Below the pieces are notes generated by a model that was not told where the DNA came from, did not search any database, and worked only from the letters and a program-made list of their open reading frames with translations. Shown here piece after piece: positions 40,653 through 50,401 of a stretch of 64,000 nt of DNA. Position 1 is the first letter of the stretch. Each line of letters starts with the position of its first letter. The position numbers were made by a program, and so were the translations under genes. The stretch is from Bog-473 sp963755495 (lineage in GTDB: Bacteria; Actinomycetota; Acidimicrobiia; Acidimicrobiales; RAAP-2): contig CAVWJS010000002.1 in the NCBI GenBank assembly GCA_963755495.1, forward strand, positions 372,001 to 436,000. Direction: 5' to 3'.

Positions 40653-41219
40653 TGGCACGGAACAATCAACGAGGAGGCACGACGACGCGTCGTGCGCCCA
40701 AGGACCTGGGGCGCCGGGTCAAGAAGAAGCCCTGTGCGTTGTGTCGCGACCAGACGGAATGGGTCGACTACAAGGACGTGCCCATGCTGCGCAAGTACAT
40801 GAGCGACCGCGGGAAGATCCGCTCGCGCCGGGTCACGGGGAACTGCGCCCAGCACCAACGGGCATTGGCCCAGGCGATCAAGACCGCCCGCGAGTTGATC
40901 CTCCTTCCTTACACCCAACGCACCGTGACCGAACGCCCCGGCGGCCGTGGTGGCGGACGTGACCGCGGTGAACGCGGCGAACGTGGCGAGCGAGCCGAGC
41001 GGACGTTGAGCGACACCATCGGCGCTGACGCGCCGCGTGATCGTGACGCCAGCATTGAGATCCTCAGCGATGTCGAGGACTTCGACCGCCAGAGTGCGAA
41101 CGGGATCGGGGAAGCTCGAGAGCGATGCGTTCGACGCCGCACCTGGTGCAGACGACTCCGATGCTGTTGGCGCTGCGGTGACCGATGGTTCCGCACAAGA
41201 CGAGGATGACGAACGATGA
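40652..41219 (+). CDS. rpsR: 30S ribosomal protein S18 with long C-terminal extension (one frameshift)
   Basis: Residues 1-90 are a complete S18. It has the zinc-binding pattern CALC (28-31) with Cys65 and His68, then MLRKYMSDRGKIRSRRVTGNC and AIKTARELILLPYTQR. About 100 residues follow: an Arg/Gly-rich stretch (GGRGGGRDRGERGERGERAE) and then an acidic region. A GGGG run at 41108-41111 shifts the frame. Restored, the tail continues GKLESDAFDAAPGADDSDAV and ends at TGA 41217-41219, overlapping rplI by ATGA. Without the correction the frame ends at 41209. S18 is normally 75-90 residues. Confidence 0.9.
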
Positions 41220-41665
41220 AGGTGCTCTTGCGGGACGACGTGAATGGTGTCGGTCGCCGTGGCGACATCGTCAAGGTGGCCGGCGGCTTCGCTCGTAACT
41301 TCTTGTTGCCCGAGGGCCGGGCCATTTTGGCCAGTCCCGGCGTGGAGGGCCAAGCGGCCCAAATGCGCAAGGGCCGCGACCTGCGCGAGGCCAAGGACAG
41401 GGGTGCGGCTGAAAGCCAGGCGACGATCTTGGCCGGGGCGGTCATCCCCCTCTCCGCTCGGGCTGGTGGCGGCGGGCGACTCTTCGGCTCGGTCGGCCCA
41501 ACCGACGTGGTCAAGGCGATCCGCGCTGCCAAGGGTGTGGAAATCGACAGCAAGCACATTTTGCTGACGGATCACATCAAGGAGGTGGGCTCCTACGACA
41601 TCACGGTGGAGCTCTTCCCAGGCGTGGCCACCATCGTGACATTGGAGGTCACGGCGGCTTCTTGA
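41216..41665 (+). CDS. rplI: 50S ribosomal protein L9
   Basis: A 149-residue L9 with MKVLLRDDVNGVGRRGDIVKVAGGFARNFLLPEG, the conserved N-terminal rRNA-binding domain. A helix links it to a C-terminal domain (LFGSVGPTDVVKAI...ITVELFPGV). It overlaps the extended rpsR frame by 4 bp. It is intact. Confidence 0.96.
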   Translation: MKVLLRDDVNGVGRRGDIVKVAGGFARNFLLPEGRAILASPGVEGQAAQMRKGRDLREAKDRGAAESQATILAGAVIPLSARAGGGGRLFGSVGPTDVVKAIRAAKGVEIDSKHILLTDHIKEVGSYDITVELFPGVATIVTLEVTAAS

Positions 41666-41861
41666 GATAAGGGATGGCGAGGCGCCGCGGGGATCCGCGA
41701 TGTCACAGCCCGCGGCGACCATTGTGGGATGCAGATGGAATCCCATGCTCCTCCACAGGTACGGACTGGTTGTCCACAGCGGCACCCAGTGTTTGACCGA
41801 TCCAATCCCCAGCTTGTTGCTCTCGTTACCCACAGCTCATTGAGCGCAGAGTTGGGGGACC
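41666..41861. promoter_or_regulatory. rplI-dnaB intergenic region with DnaA-box-like sites
   Basis: TTGTCCACA at 41770-41778 and TTACCCACA at 41826-41834 each differ from the DnaA consensus by one base. They suggest DnaA-linked control of dnaB, but this is only a pattern match. Confidence 0.4.
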
Positions 41862-43247
41862 GTGGTCCAAGCCTTTGACGACACCCGCCCCCGTCAACTT
41901 CGGGCAGCTCCCGCCCCCTCGAGTAGCCGGGTCCCGCCGCACAACCTCGAAGCGGAGGAGTCGCTCCTCGGGGCAATGCTCCTCTCCAACGACGCGGCCT
42001 CGGTCGCCATCGAGAAGTGCTCGGCCGGTGACTTCTACAAGCCGGCGCACGGTCACATCTTTGGGGCGATCAGGGCCCTCATAGAGCGGGGTGAGCCGAT
42101 CGACGCGGTAACGGTCACCGATGAGCTCCAGCGTTCTGGGCTTCTCGAGGCAGTGGGCGACCCTTCGGTGTTCATCTCGCTGCAGGCGAATACCCCGTCC
42201 ATAGCAAACGCCCGACATTACGCCGCCATCGTTGAGGAGCACTCCCTCCTGCGCCGTCTCATCGGGGTGGCCGGCGAAATAGCCGACCTCGCTTACTCGG
42301 TGCCCGAAGACGTGGAAACCGCCGTCGACGAAGCCGAGCAAATGATGTTCAATGTGGCCGAGCGCCGGACGGCCGACACGATGTCGCCACTCCATGAGCT
42401 GCTCCTCAAGGGCCTGGATCGCATTGAGGAACTGGGCAAGCGTGGCTCGGCCATCACCGGTGTGGCAACGGGCTATCACGAGCTGGACAAGATCCTGCTC
42501 GGCCTGCAGCCTTCAACGCTGACGATTGTCGGGGCTCGCCCCGGTATGGGGAAGACCAGTTTCGCCCTGGGGATCCTGGCCCACGTCGGAGTCGTCGTCC
42601 AGCGGCCCGCCCTTCTGTTCTCACTGGAGATGGGCCATCTCGAGCTCACACAGCGCATGCTGGCCTCCGAAGCGGAAGTGAACGGGCAGAATCTCCAAAC
42701 CGGTCAGATCCGCACGCAGGACTGGCCCAAGCTCGGCACCGCGGTCACGCGGTTGAGCAACGCCCCCATCTTCATCGACGACAATCCCAACGTGACGGTG
42801 ATGGACATCCGGGCCCGGGCGCGACGTCTGAAGAAGTCCGAGGGCGATCTGGGATTGGTCGTGATCGACTACCTGCAGTTGATGACCGGACGGGGACGAG
42901 CGGAGAATCGGCAGACGGAGGTGGCCGAGATCAGCCGTGGGCTGAAGATCTTGGCTCGTGAGCTCGAAGTACCAGTAGTAGCGCTGTCGCAGTTGAGCCG
43001 AAACCTCGAGTCACGACAGGATAAGACCCCCATGCTCTCTGACCTCCGCGAGTCGGGCTCGCTCGAGCAGGACGCCGACGTTGTGCTGTTCTTGTACCGC
43101 GAGTCCGAGTACAACGACGAGGTGGCGATCGACCGGGCGGACGATGCCCTGGTGGATGTGGCTAAGCACCGTAACGGCCCGACCGGCAAGGCCAACCTGT
43201 TGTTCTTGAAGCAGTACGCCCGCTTCGAGAATGGGCGCAGTATTTAG
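41862..43247 (+). CDS. dnaB: Replicative DNA helicase DnaB
   Basis: A 461-residue helicase starting at GTG. The N-terminal domain contains PPHNLEAEESLLGAML. The RecA-like domain has Walker A ARPGMGKTSFAL, Walker B LGLVVIDYLQLM, and LSRNLESRQDKTPMLSDLRESG with SLEQDADVVLFLYR. It unwinds DNA at the fork as a hexamer. No intein interrupts it. Its stop codon lies in the first copy of a 16-bp tandem repeat. Confidence 0.97.
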   Translation: MVQAFDDTRPRQLRAAPAPSSSRVPPHNLEAEESLLGAMLLSNDAASVAIEKCSAGDFYKPAHGHIFGAIRALIERGEPIDAVTVTDELQRSGLLEAVGDPSVFISLQANTPSIANARHYAAIVEEHSLLRRLIGVAGEIADLAYSVPEDVETAVDEAEQMMFNVAERRTADTMSPLHELLLKGLDRIEELGKRGSAITGVATGYHELDKILLGLQPSTLTIVGARPGMGKTSFALGILAHVGVVVQRPALLFSLEMGHLELTQRMLASEAEVNGQNLQTGQIRTQDWPKLGTAVTRLSNAPIFIDDNPNVTVMDIRARARRLKKSEGDLGLVVIDYLQLMTGRGRAENRQTEVAEISRGLKILARELEVPVVALSQLSRNLESRQDKTPMLSDLRESGSLEQDADVVLFLYRESEYNDEVAIDRADDALVDVAKHRNGPTGKANLLFLKQYARFENGRSI

Positions 43248-43295
43248 AGGGCGCAGTATTTAGAGGGCGCAGTATTTAGAGGGCGCAGTATCTAG
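43233..43295 (+). repeat. 16-bp tandem repeat at the dnaB 3' end, four copies
   Basis: GGGCGCAGTATTTAGA is repeated head to tail at 43233, 43249, 43265 and 43281 (the last with TATCTAG). The first copy encodes the DnaB C-terminus GRSI plus stop, and each copy recreates a stop. It is probably a slippage duplication. No palindrome is seen. Confidence 0.9.
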
Positions 43296-43340
43296 TCGTC
43301 GTTGTAGGGCCAGCGCCCGGCGGCCGACTCCGGTGGCAGG

Positions 43341-44091
43341 TCAGCCAGCGGAAATCTTGGGAAGCGTGCTCGATATGCGCTGCTGGGCGGCCACCAGGCG
43401 GGCAAAACGCCCACACACGAGATCTCGCGCTGGGGCCAGTGCGGCAACGGCGGCCGGCGTGATCGCCCGCACTGCCTCGGGGCCGCCCGGCACCCCCGCC
43501 ACGTCTTCTGCGAAGGCGTCGAGGAATCCCTCGACCGCCTCAGTCGTGACTTCGAAGTGGAATTGCACTCCCCACGCCATAGCACCGACGCGATATGCCT
43601 GATTGGCGTAGGCCGTGTTGCTGATAAGACGTTGGCTTCCGGGCGGCATGTCGAGCGTCTCGCTGTGCCAGTGCAGCACGATGAGGGCGGCGGGGGAGCT
43701 CGGTAAACAGCGGATCGTCTTGGCACGCCGGGGCGAGGTGGACCGGCGCCCAACCGATCTCGGGGCCTTGCGGGTCGCGGTAGACCGAGCCGCCGCCGGC
43801 CGCCGCCAAGAGCTGCGCACCTAGGCAGACGCCCAGGGTGGGAATGCCCGCGTCCAAGGCCTCGACCAGAATGGCGATCTCTGCCTCTCTGGTTGGAAAG
43901 CCTTCGTCGGAGGTGGCCGACATGGGTCCGCCCATGACCACCAACCCGTCGAGCTCCGAGATGCCGTCGGGGATGTGCTCGCCGGCGAAGATGCGGCACG
44001 TGTCGATTGTGACTCCCGCCGCAAGGAGGGCATGGTCAACAGCGAACGCCGACTCGGGGGCCACATGTTGGACGACCAAGCAATTCGGCAT
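43341..44091 (-). CDS. Class I glutamine amidotransferase-like protein (one frameshift)
   Basis: The N-terminal part has MPNCLVVQHVAPESAFAVDH, GLVVMGGPMSATSDEGFPTRE and the nucleophile motif PTLGVCLGAQLLA. After a frame change near 43698 (CCCCC run) come LIVLHWHSETLDMPPG and the His-Glu pair in GVQFHFEVTTEAVEGFL. It resembles stand-alone GuaA-type amidotransferases of unknown acceptor. The alternative frame would end at 43292. It follows the MFS gene on the same strand after 115 bp. Confidence 0.85.
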
Positions 44092-44206
44092 AAGCGTGGT
44101 GGCGGGGGTGCGGGTCCGTCACCTACATGGCCAGCACCCCGTTCTCCTTTCCGGGAGTTGGGGTGGGGCACAGATTAGGAGATCCGGTGCTCCTCGCAAC
44201 AAAGGA

Positions 44207-45454
44207 CTACACGGCGACATCGTCGACCTCATCGGCGACGGCCAGGTGGGAGCGGAACCGGGGTAGGAGGAGGCCGATGACGACGGCCCCGGCGATGCAG
44301 GCCAGTCCACCGGAGACCACGGAGAACTCGATGCTGGTGGCGGTGGCCACCCCGCCCGACTCCATGTCGCCCAGACGGGGACCTCCCTGGACCACCGCCA
44401 TCTGTATGGACGACATCCTGCTCCGGAAACGATCCGGAATGCTCGTCTGCAGGATCGTGTTGCGGAGCACGGCCGAGATCACGTCCGCCCACCCTGCGAT
44501 GGCCAACATCACCAGACCTACCCAAAAGGTGCTGACCAGCCCGAACACGGTGATAGCGGCGCCCCAGGCAACGACGGCCATGATGACTCCCCAACCCTGC
44601 CGTTTGAGGTGGGCGACCCACCCGGTGGTCACCGCCCCGATGAGGGCACCTACGCCGGGGGCGGCATAGAGAAAGCCCAACGTGATGGTGCCGCCGCCGA
44701 AGACCGAACCGGCCATGGCCGGGAATAGGGCGCGTGGCATGCCGAAGACCATGGCATTGACGTCGATGATGTAGACGCCCTGCAGTCCCTGATGGCCGCG
44801 CAGGAAGCGCATTCCCTCCTTGACCGACTCCCATGGGCTGAGGCCGGGACCTTCCGCCCCGGGGATCGGGACCATCATGGCCGTGGCGACGATGGCAACC
44901 ACGAAGGTGGCGGCGTCGATCCCGTAGACCAGCGGGAGGCCCAGTCCGAGCAGAAGTCCCGAAAGGGCGGGGCCAACGACGGTTCCGACCTGAAAGGACA
45001 CCTGCATCATGGCGGCGGCCGCCGGAATGTGGCGGCGCTCCACCAGGCCGGGGACTGAAGCCATGCGCGCGGTGTTGGAAAAGCCGTTGACCGCCGCCGC
45101 AGCCGAGCTCACCAGGTAGAGCGCCACGAGTGATGGGTTGTTGACCGAGGCGTTGAAGGCCATTGCCGCACTGGTCAGGCATAGGGCGGCCGCTGTCCAC
45201 AGCATGATTCGGCGCCGGTCGAGGGAGTCGCCCAATGGGCCGGCCACCAGCGCACCGGCGATGAACGGGAAGAGCTGGGCCAGGCTGATCGCACCCACCT
45301 GGAGCGAAGAATGCGTCATTCGATAGACCTGATAGGGGATGGCCACCACGGTCAGCTGCGTGCCGAGCATGGAGATCAGCTGGCCGATGAACAGCAACCT
45401 GAAATCCCGACTGACGCGCAGCGGGGTGATATCCACCAGGATCTTGCCCGGCAT
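44207..45454 (-). CDS. MFS transporter (EntS-like, DHA3 type)
   Basis: A 12-TM major facilitator of about 415 residues from ATG 45454. It starts with LRVSRDFRLLFIGQLISMLG and has the A-like loop AGPLGDSLDRRRIMLWTA between helices 2 and 3. The order and the FSNTARMASVPGLVERRHIPAA segment fit the EntS/enterobactin-exporter-like branch. The substrate is unknown. The frame stays open to 45535, but the internal ATG fits family length. It is divergent from the MoxR gene. Confidence 0.85.
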   Translation of the reverse strand: MPGKILVDITPLRVSRDFRLLFIGQLISMLGTQLTVVAIPYQVYRMTHSSLQVGAISLAQLFPFIAGALVAGPLGDSLDRRRIMLWTAAALCLTSAAMAFNASVNNPSLVALYLVSSAAAAVNGFSNTARMASVPGLVERRHIPAAAAMMQVSFQVGTVVGPALSGLLLGLGLPLVYGIDAATFVVAIVATAMMVPIPGAEGPGLSPWESVKEGMRFLRGHQGLQGVYIIDVNAMVFGMPRALFPAMAGSVFGGGTITLGFLYAAPGVGALIGAVTTGWVAHLKRQGWGVIMAVVAWGAAITVFGLVSTFWVGLVMLAIAGWADVISAVLRNTILQTSIPDRFRSRMSSIQMAVVQGGPRLGDMESGGVATATSIEFSVVSGGLACIAGAVVIGLLLPRFRSHLAVADEVDDVAV

Positions 45455-45612
45455 GAGCGTCAGCCTACGGGCTGCCCTGATGGGGCCCGGGCCGATAGCG
45501 AGGGCGGTTCGGGCGAGCCAGCATCCCTCAGGCAACCCGTGATCACCGTAGGTTCACTCTCCCGTCACACAATGCGACCCGCCTTTTCGTCGTCCCGGTA
45601 TCGCCCCCTAGG

Positions 45613-46614
45613 ATGGGCGTGGTGACGACCGCTGGCGAAGAGCGGCCTCTCGATGCCGCAGATCTGCTGTCCCAACAGCTCAAGCACGTGGCCGCCAACG
45701 TCGGCTCCGTGCTTTTCGGCAAGCGCGAGGTGGTGCGACTGACCCTCGCCTGCCTGGCCGCGGGCGGTCACCTCCTGATTGAGGACCTGCCCGGCGTTGG
45801 AAAAACCACGCTGGCCAAAGCGCTGGCCCAGACCTTGGGACTGCACTGTCGCCGGGTGCAGTTCACCGCCGACCTGTTGCCGTCCGACCTGATCGGCGCC
45901 ACGATCCTCGACCGAGAGACCATGACCCCGGTCTTCCATCCGGGACCGGTGTTCACCAACATCTTGCTGGCAGACGAGTTGAACCGTGCCTCGCCCAAGG
46001 CACAATCGGCTTTGCTCGAGGCCATGGAAGAGGGGCAGGTGAGCGTCGACGGAGTGACCCACCCGTTGCCCAAGCCCTTTATGGTGATCGCCACCCAGAA
46101 TCCCTACGATTCTTCGGGCACATACCCCCTGCCGTTCAGCCAGCGGGACAGGTTCTTGTTACGGACCAGCATCGGATACCCGGGCCGGCAGGCGGAGGAC
46201 CGCCTCCTCGCCACCAGCGGCGCCCGGCCCCGGCCCGAGGACCTCCAGGTAATCGGCGGACTCCCGATGTTGGCCAACCTGGCCAGGGCGGTGGACAACG
46301 TCTTCGTCGCACCCGAGGTGCGGTCGTACGTGCTTGACCTGGTGGAAGCCACCCGTAATCATCCGAGCCTGCTCTTTGGCGCGTCTCCCCGGGCTGCCCT
46401 GGCTCTGTTGCGCACGGCCGCCGGGTATGCCGTGACCGCGGGACGCGACTACCTCACCCCCGACGATGTGAAGACGGTGGCAGGTGTGGTGCTCGGTCAT
46501 CGGCTGGCCGTCACTTCCGCTGCGGAGTTGGGCGGCTCCTCGTCCTCGTTGCTCATCGCCGAGCTCCTCGCCAGCATTCCGGTGCCCGTACGTGCGCCAG
46601 TTCCCGCTGGGTAG
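45613..46614 (+). CDS. MoxR family AAA+ ATPase
   Basis: A 333-residue MoxR ATPase. Walker A is EDLPGVGKTTLAKAL, Walker B is NILLADELNRASPKAQSALL, followed by MEEGQVSVDGVTHPLPKPF, sensor 1 ATQNPYDSSGTYPLP and sensor 2 GASPRAALALL. MoxR proteins act as chaperone-like factors for the DUF58/transglutaminase proteins encoded next. The leader is short, with no clear ribosome binding site. It is the first gene of a three-gene operon. Confidence 0.94.
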   Translation: MGVVTTAGEERPLDAADLLSQQLKHVAANVGSVLFGKREVVRLTLACLAAGGHLLIEDLPGVGKTTLAKALAQTLGLHCRRVQFTADLLPSDLIGATILDRETMTPVFHPGPVFTNILLADELNRASPKAQSALLEAMEEGQVSVDGVTHPLPKPFMVIATQNPYDSSGTYPLPFSQRDRFLLRTSIGYPGRQAEDRLLATSGARPRPEDLQVIGGLPMLANLARAVDNVFVAPEVRSYVLDLVEATRNHPSLLFGASPRAALALLRTAAGYAVTAGRDYLTPDDVKTVAGVVLGHRLAVTSAAELGGSSSSLLIAELLASIPVPVRAPVPAG

Positions 46615-46626
46615 ACGTCCATTCGG

Positions 46627-47901
46627 ATGGTGCAGCGTCGAGTGACACCGACACCGGCACTGAAACCGACACCGACACTGAAACCGACACTCACGAGGCG
46701 CGGGGCCATCGCTCTGTGTGCCATCCCTCTCAGCGCGGTGGCGGGCGCCCTCCTTGGAGCCGAAGAGCTGGTGCTTGTCGCCATCGGGCTGTTTGCGGTG
46801 CTGGCCAGCGGATTGGTGCAGAGCGCGTCTCGAGCAAATCGGGCCCCGAGCAACTGGAGGATCGCAGTGGGGCTGGCCACCAGCGATGCCGAAGTGGGCA
46901 GCGAGCTCGATATGACGGTCACCCTGGCCGCCGCCGGCGATGGTGGGGCCACGCCGGTATGGCTGGAGGATCCCCAGTACTGCTGGGAGCGTGTCCATCG
47001 GGGCACGCCCACCGGCGATTCCGATCGACGCCGGGGTCACCGGCTGCCGAATCCGTCGACGTCCTTGCGGATGGCGCACCTCGAAAGCGGGGGCACCTTG
47101 GACATTCGCTTTTCCTCTCCCACGAGCAGGCGCGGGGTTTTCAGCCTGCGGGGGATGCAGCTGTGGTGCTTCGACACCTTTGGCCTGGTGGCGCGGCGGG
47201 TAGCGATCGGTCCGCGCGCGACGATCACCGTGCACCCGGTGCCGCTCCTGGTGGAGCTGGGTGACGAACTGCTGCGGGGGGACCGCGGCACGGAGGACAG
47301 CCAGCCCACGACCCGGCCGGCACACCTGCGACGCGAGAGCTCTGGCGATTTTTCCGGTCTCCGCCCCTACGTGCCCGGGGACAGGCTCCGGTTGCTGTAC
47401 TGGCCCGCTTTGGCGCGCAGCGGCGAATTGTCGGTGCGCGATTTCGAGGAGGCTGGGCCGCCGCGGGTGCACATAGTGGCTGACCTGCGTCCCCCTATCG
47501 GTGAAGCCGGATGCGAGAGCGTGTTGGCCACGGTGGCGGGCGTCGGGTTACAGGCATTGGCCCAGGATTCAGTTATCGAACTGGCGACTACCACGGGTGA
47601 GCGGATTGCCATCGGGCCTGGACCACTCGGACCGCTCGCACTGTTGCGCGCCGTCGCTTCATTCGAAACGACGGCGCCGTCTGGATCGGCGCGCTGGTTG
47701 GAGCGCCGCCGGCAACCCGAAGGCCCCGGCCTCGGCCACCGACGTGGCAAGAGGATGAGCAAGGGTCAGGGCGCGTGGACGCGCGCCACTGACCAGGGTC
47801 TTCAAGCGACGTCGGGATCGGCATTGGTGGTGACCACGGCCGAAGGGCTGCGCTCCCTGCCGGGGAGCCTCGGCTTTGCCCACGTGGTGATCGCCCCGTG
47901 A
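46627..47901 (+). CDS. DUF58 domain membrane protein
   Basis: A 424-residue protein with a Thr/Pro-rich N-terminus (repeated TPTLKPT) and two hydrophobic segments around residues 30-65. The DUF58 core is SGDFSGLRPYVPGDRLRLLYWPALARSGELSVRDFEE. DUF58 proteins carry a vWA-like fold and pair with MoxR ATPases. The MoxR stop is 12 bp upstream, and its own stop overlaps the transglutaminase gene (GTGA). Function is unknown but envelope-linked. Confidence 0.9.
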   Translation: MVQRRVTPTPALKPTPTLKPTLTRRGAIALCAIPLSAVAGALLGAEELVLVAIGLFAVLASGLVQSASRANRAPSNWRIAVGLATSDAEVGSELDMTVTLAAAGDGGATPVWLEDPQYCWERVHRGTPTGDSDRRRGHRLPNPSTSLRMAHLESGGTLDIRFSSPTSRRGVFSLRGMQLWCFDTFGLVARRVAIGPRATITVHPVPLLVELGDELLRGDRGTEDSQPTTRPAHLRRESSGDFSGLRPYVPGDRLRLLYWPALARSGELSVRDFEEAGPPRVHIVADLRPPIGEAGCESVLATVAGVGLQALAQDSVIELATTTGERIAIGPGPLGPLALLRAVASFETTAPSGSARWLERRRQPEGPGLGHRRGKRMSKGQGAWTRATDQGLQATSGSALVVTTAEGLRSLPGSLGFAHVVIAP

Positions 47902-50288
47902 CGACTGTGCATGCACCCCTCCCGGCTGCCGGCAGCGTTCCGCAGAGACGGCGCTACAGGAGATCGCGAAGGGTCAGCGTGAGCAGCCTCGCGCCCTTGA
48001 TCCTGTCGGTCTCCGTCTCCGTTTCCCTGGCGCGGTTGATGGCCGATGAAATGAGTGTGCGCGTCCTGGTGCCCGTGACGGCGGCGATCCTCCTGGCGGA
48101 CGCGGTCACGGCTGTGGCCGTGCGCCTGCAGATCCACGTCGTGCTGGCCGTCGCCGTTGGTTGGGCCATCGCACTGTGCGGACTTCTCGTCATGGTCGAC
48201 CCTTCCGTATTCGTTCCGGGTTCATCCCACTTCCTCCACGCTTCGGTGACTTCGGACCAGCTCCGTGCGGCCCGTGCGGCTCTGGCAAACGACGGGACAC
48301 CCTTGCCAGCCCTGAGTGGCATCGTCATAATTCTGGGTGGCATTGGAGCCGGCGCAGCCGCGGTGACCAGGGGATTCTGGGTTCACATGTGCGGCGGACC
48401 GTTCATCGACCAGGGCCGACGGCCGCTCGCTCCGTGTCTGGCACCCTCCGTCGCGATCTTTTTGTACACGACGCTCGTCAGCGCGGAGAGGAGTCGGGTA
48501 CCCGCATTCGTCTCCTACTTTCTCGGCGTGCTGATCTTTGTCGCGCTGGCGGATCGCCTGACAAATACCGTCAGTCCGGCCGCGGCTGCGAGCGGTGTGC
48601 GCAGGCAACGCGTCCGCTTGTGGTCAGGTGGGGTGTCTACGTGCGTGCTCGTGGCGCTGATCATCATCGCCGCGGGCGCCGGCCTCTCCAATATGCGTCT
48701 TACCGTGTTCCATGTCACCCCACCCAGGTCGGCCGGTACCAGCCGATCACTGGCCATCAAAGGTGTCCCGTCGAATCTGATTACCGGCATCTCATTGGTC
48801 GATCATCTTCTGGCGACCGAGATCACGGAGTCGCACACGGTGATATTTCACGACACCTCGCCGGTGACGACCTACTGGCAGGTAGGTACTCTCTCGTCTT
48901 TCAATGGCACCGAATGGCTTCCCAGCGCACAGGTGCGCAGCGCTCTCTCGGGATCGGCCGGCGCATTGAAGGCCGCGCTGTCGTCCACCGCCCTGCCCAC
49001 GCCGGCCCCGGCGCAGACCTTCATGACACGGGTCACGATCACCGACTTCGCCAGCCGGTTGTTGCCGGCGCCGCCGGGAACCCTGGCCGTACGCGGCCTG
49101 ACCGGAGCGACGGCCATTAAACAAGAGGGCGTTCTCGCTAGTTCGGCCGATATCACCGGCACGAGCTATACCCTCACTGCGCCACTCGGCGCCGGACTCC
49201 CTACGGGGGGAAGGCAGTTGTCCTCCTCCGACCCGCGGCTCGCTCCCTACGTTGCCCTACCGGCCGAGCCTGCCGTGGTAGCTCAGTTGGCCCGTCAGGC
49301 GGTAGGGAACGCGTCGACGCCTGCGGCCAAGGCACAGGCCCTGGTGGACTGGTTTCGCTCCGGGCAGTTTCGCTACACGCTCTCGCCGCCGCCGACGACG
49401 GGTGCAAATCCATTGGTTCAGTTCCTGACGGTGACCAAGGCCGGTTTCTGCGAGCAGTTCGCCGGCGCCTATGGGGTCCTGGCGCGCGCGGTCGGGCTCC
49501 CGACCCGCTTGGTGGTCGGGTTCACGGCCGGACAGGCCGGACCTAACGGGACTTTTGCGGTGACCGGTGCGGATGCTCACGTATGGCCGCAGGTGTATCT
49601 CGGACCCGACGCGGGGTGGGTCTCCTTCGAGCCCACTCCTCCTTCGGTCGCAGGCACGCCCACGGCCGAAGGGGTGGTCGGAATTTCAGGGGCCACTGGT
49701 GCGCAATCCACCGGCACGACCCCGAGCACGGCCGTGACAGGGACGTCGACTGCGACGACACCGGCGAGCGCCAGCCCGACTACCGCAGCGCCCGGGGTCC
49801 GGCCACGGAGTAACCAACGCCGGGGTCACGCGCCGAGAGAGGGCTTCAACTGGTGGATGCTGCCTGCCGTGGCGGTGCTGCTGCTGCTTCTGGCAGGCCT
49901 GGTCATCAGGGCGCGACGTCGGCGGCGCGCGGCGCACCAGGCTGCGCTCGGCCCCGACCAGCGGGTCGTGCAGGCTTGGGAACGCGCTCTGGCGGCGTTA
50001 CGCCGGCGGGGCGTGGCGCGCCGCCCCGCCGAAACCCCTGCAGAGTTCGCGTCCCGGATACGCCTTAGCGATACCGCGATCGACGCGCCTCTTGCGACAC
50101 CGTCAAAGGCGGTGCAGGGCGATGCAGTTGCCAGTTTGGCCGGTCTCGTCGAGCTGGCGTGCTACACACCTCGTTCCTGCACGCCGGCCCAAGCCGCGCA
50201 CGCCCATGTGCTGGCCTCGACGATCGTGGCCGCCAACCGGTCCCACCGGGGCCGCCGCTCGAGACAGCGGACCGCACCCCGGGAATGA
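47898..50288 (+). CDS. Transglutaminase-like membrane protein (TgpA type)
   Basis: A 796-residue protein starting at GTG. Six or so N-terminal TM helices (residues 25-265) match the TgpA/DUF3488 N-terminus. An external transglutaminase core follows, with the catalytic Cys in AGFCEQFAGAYGVLARAVGLP, the His in TGADAHVWPQVYL and an Asp soon after. A Thr/Ser/Pro-rich linker leads to one TM helix (WWMLPAVAVLLLLLAGLVI) and a DUF4129-like cytoplasmic tail. It is the last gene of the MoxR-DUF58 operon and is followed by a strong terminator. Confidence 0.92.
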   Translation: MTTVHAPLPAAGSVPQRRRYRRSRRVSVSSLAPLILSVSVSVSLARLMADEMSVRVLVPVTAAILLADAVTAVAVRLQIHVVLAVAVGWAIALCGLLVMVDPSVFVPGSSHFLHASVTSDQLRAARAALANDGTPLPALSGIVIILGGIGAGAAAVTRGFWVHMCGGPFIDQGRRPLAPCLAPSVAIFLYTTLVSAERSRVPAFVSYFLGVLIFVALADRLTNTVSPAAAASGVRRQRVRLWSGGVSTCVLVALIIIAAGAGLSNMRLTVFHVTPPRSAGTSRSLAIKGVPSNLITGISLVDHLLATEITESHTVIFHDTSPVTTYWQVGTLSSFNGTEWLPSAQVRSALSGSAGALKAALSSTALPTPAPAQTFMTRVTITDFASRLLPAPPGTLAVRGLTGATAIKQEGVLASSADITGTSYTLTAPLGAGLPTGGRQLSSSDPRLAPYVALPAEPAVVAQLARQAVGNASTPAAKAQALVDWFRSGQFRYTLSPPPTTGANPLVQFLTVTKAGFCEQFAGAYGVLARAVGLPTRLVVGFTAGQAGPNGTFAVTGADAHVWPQVYLGPDAGWVSFEPTPPSVAGTPTAEGVVGISGATGAQSTGTTPSTAVTGTSTATTPASASPTTAAPGVRPRSNQRRGHAPREGFNWWMLPAVAVLLLLLAGLVIRARRRRRAAHQAALGPDQRVVQAWERALAALRRRGVARRPAETPAEFASRIRLSDTAIDAPLATPSKAVQGDAVASLAGLVELACYTPRSCTPAQAAHAHVLASTIVAANRSHRGRRSRQRTAPRE

Positions 50289-50294
50289 GGCCGG

Positions 50295-50340
50295 TGAAAC
50301 AAGAAGGCCCCTCCTACGTGTGAGGGGCCTTCTTGTTTCA
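50295..50340. terminator. Bidirectional intrinsic terminator
   Basis: TGAAACAAGAAGGCCCCTC (50295-50313) pairs perfectly over 19 bp with 50322-50340 around an 8-base loop. The GC-rich inner stem and the TTCTTGTTTC end (GAAACAAGAA on the other strand) suit termination in both directions between two convergent genes. Confidence 0.9.
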
Positions 50341-50401
50341 TTTCTCGTGTTGGTGGCCCGGCACGACGCTCGTTGAGGACGACCGGTCGGGCGCAATGCG
50401 C

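Noticed and set aside
41862..43247. Intein in dnaB (also considered in gyrA)
   Set aside because: Both proteins are of normal length with uninterrupted motifs.
43233..43295. Short CRISPR-like repeat
   Set aside because: Units are directly adjacent with no spacers, so it is a simple tandem repeat.
46159..47472. 437-codon minus-strand frame opposite MoxR/DUF58
   Set aside because: Shadow frame; the plus-strand genes are well supported.
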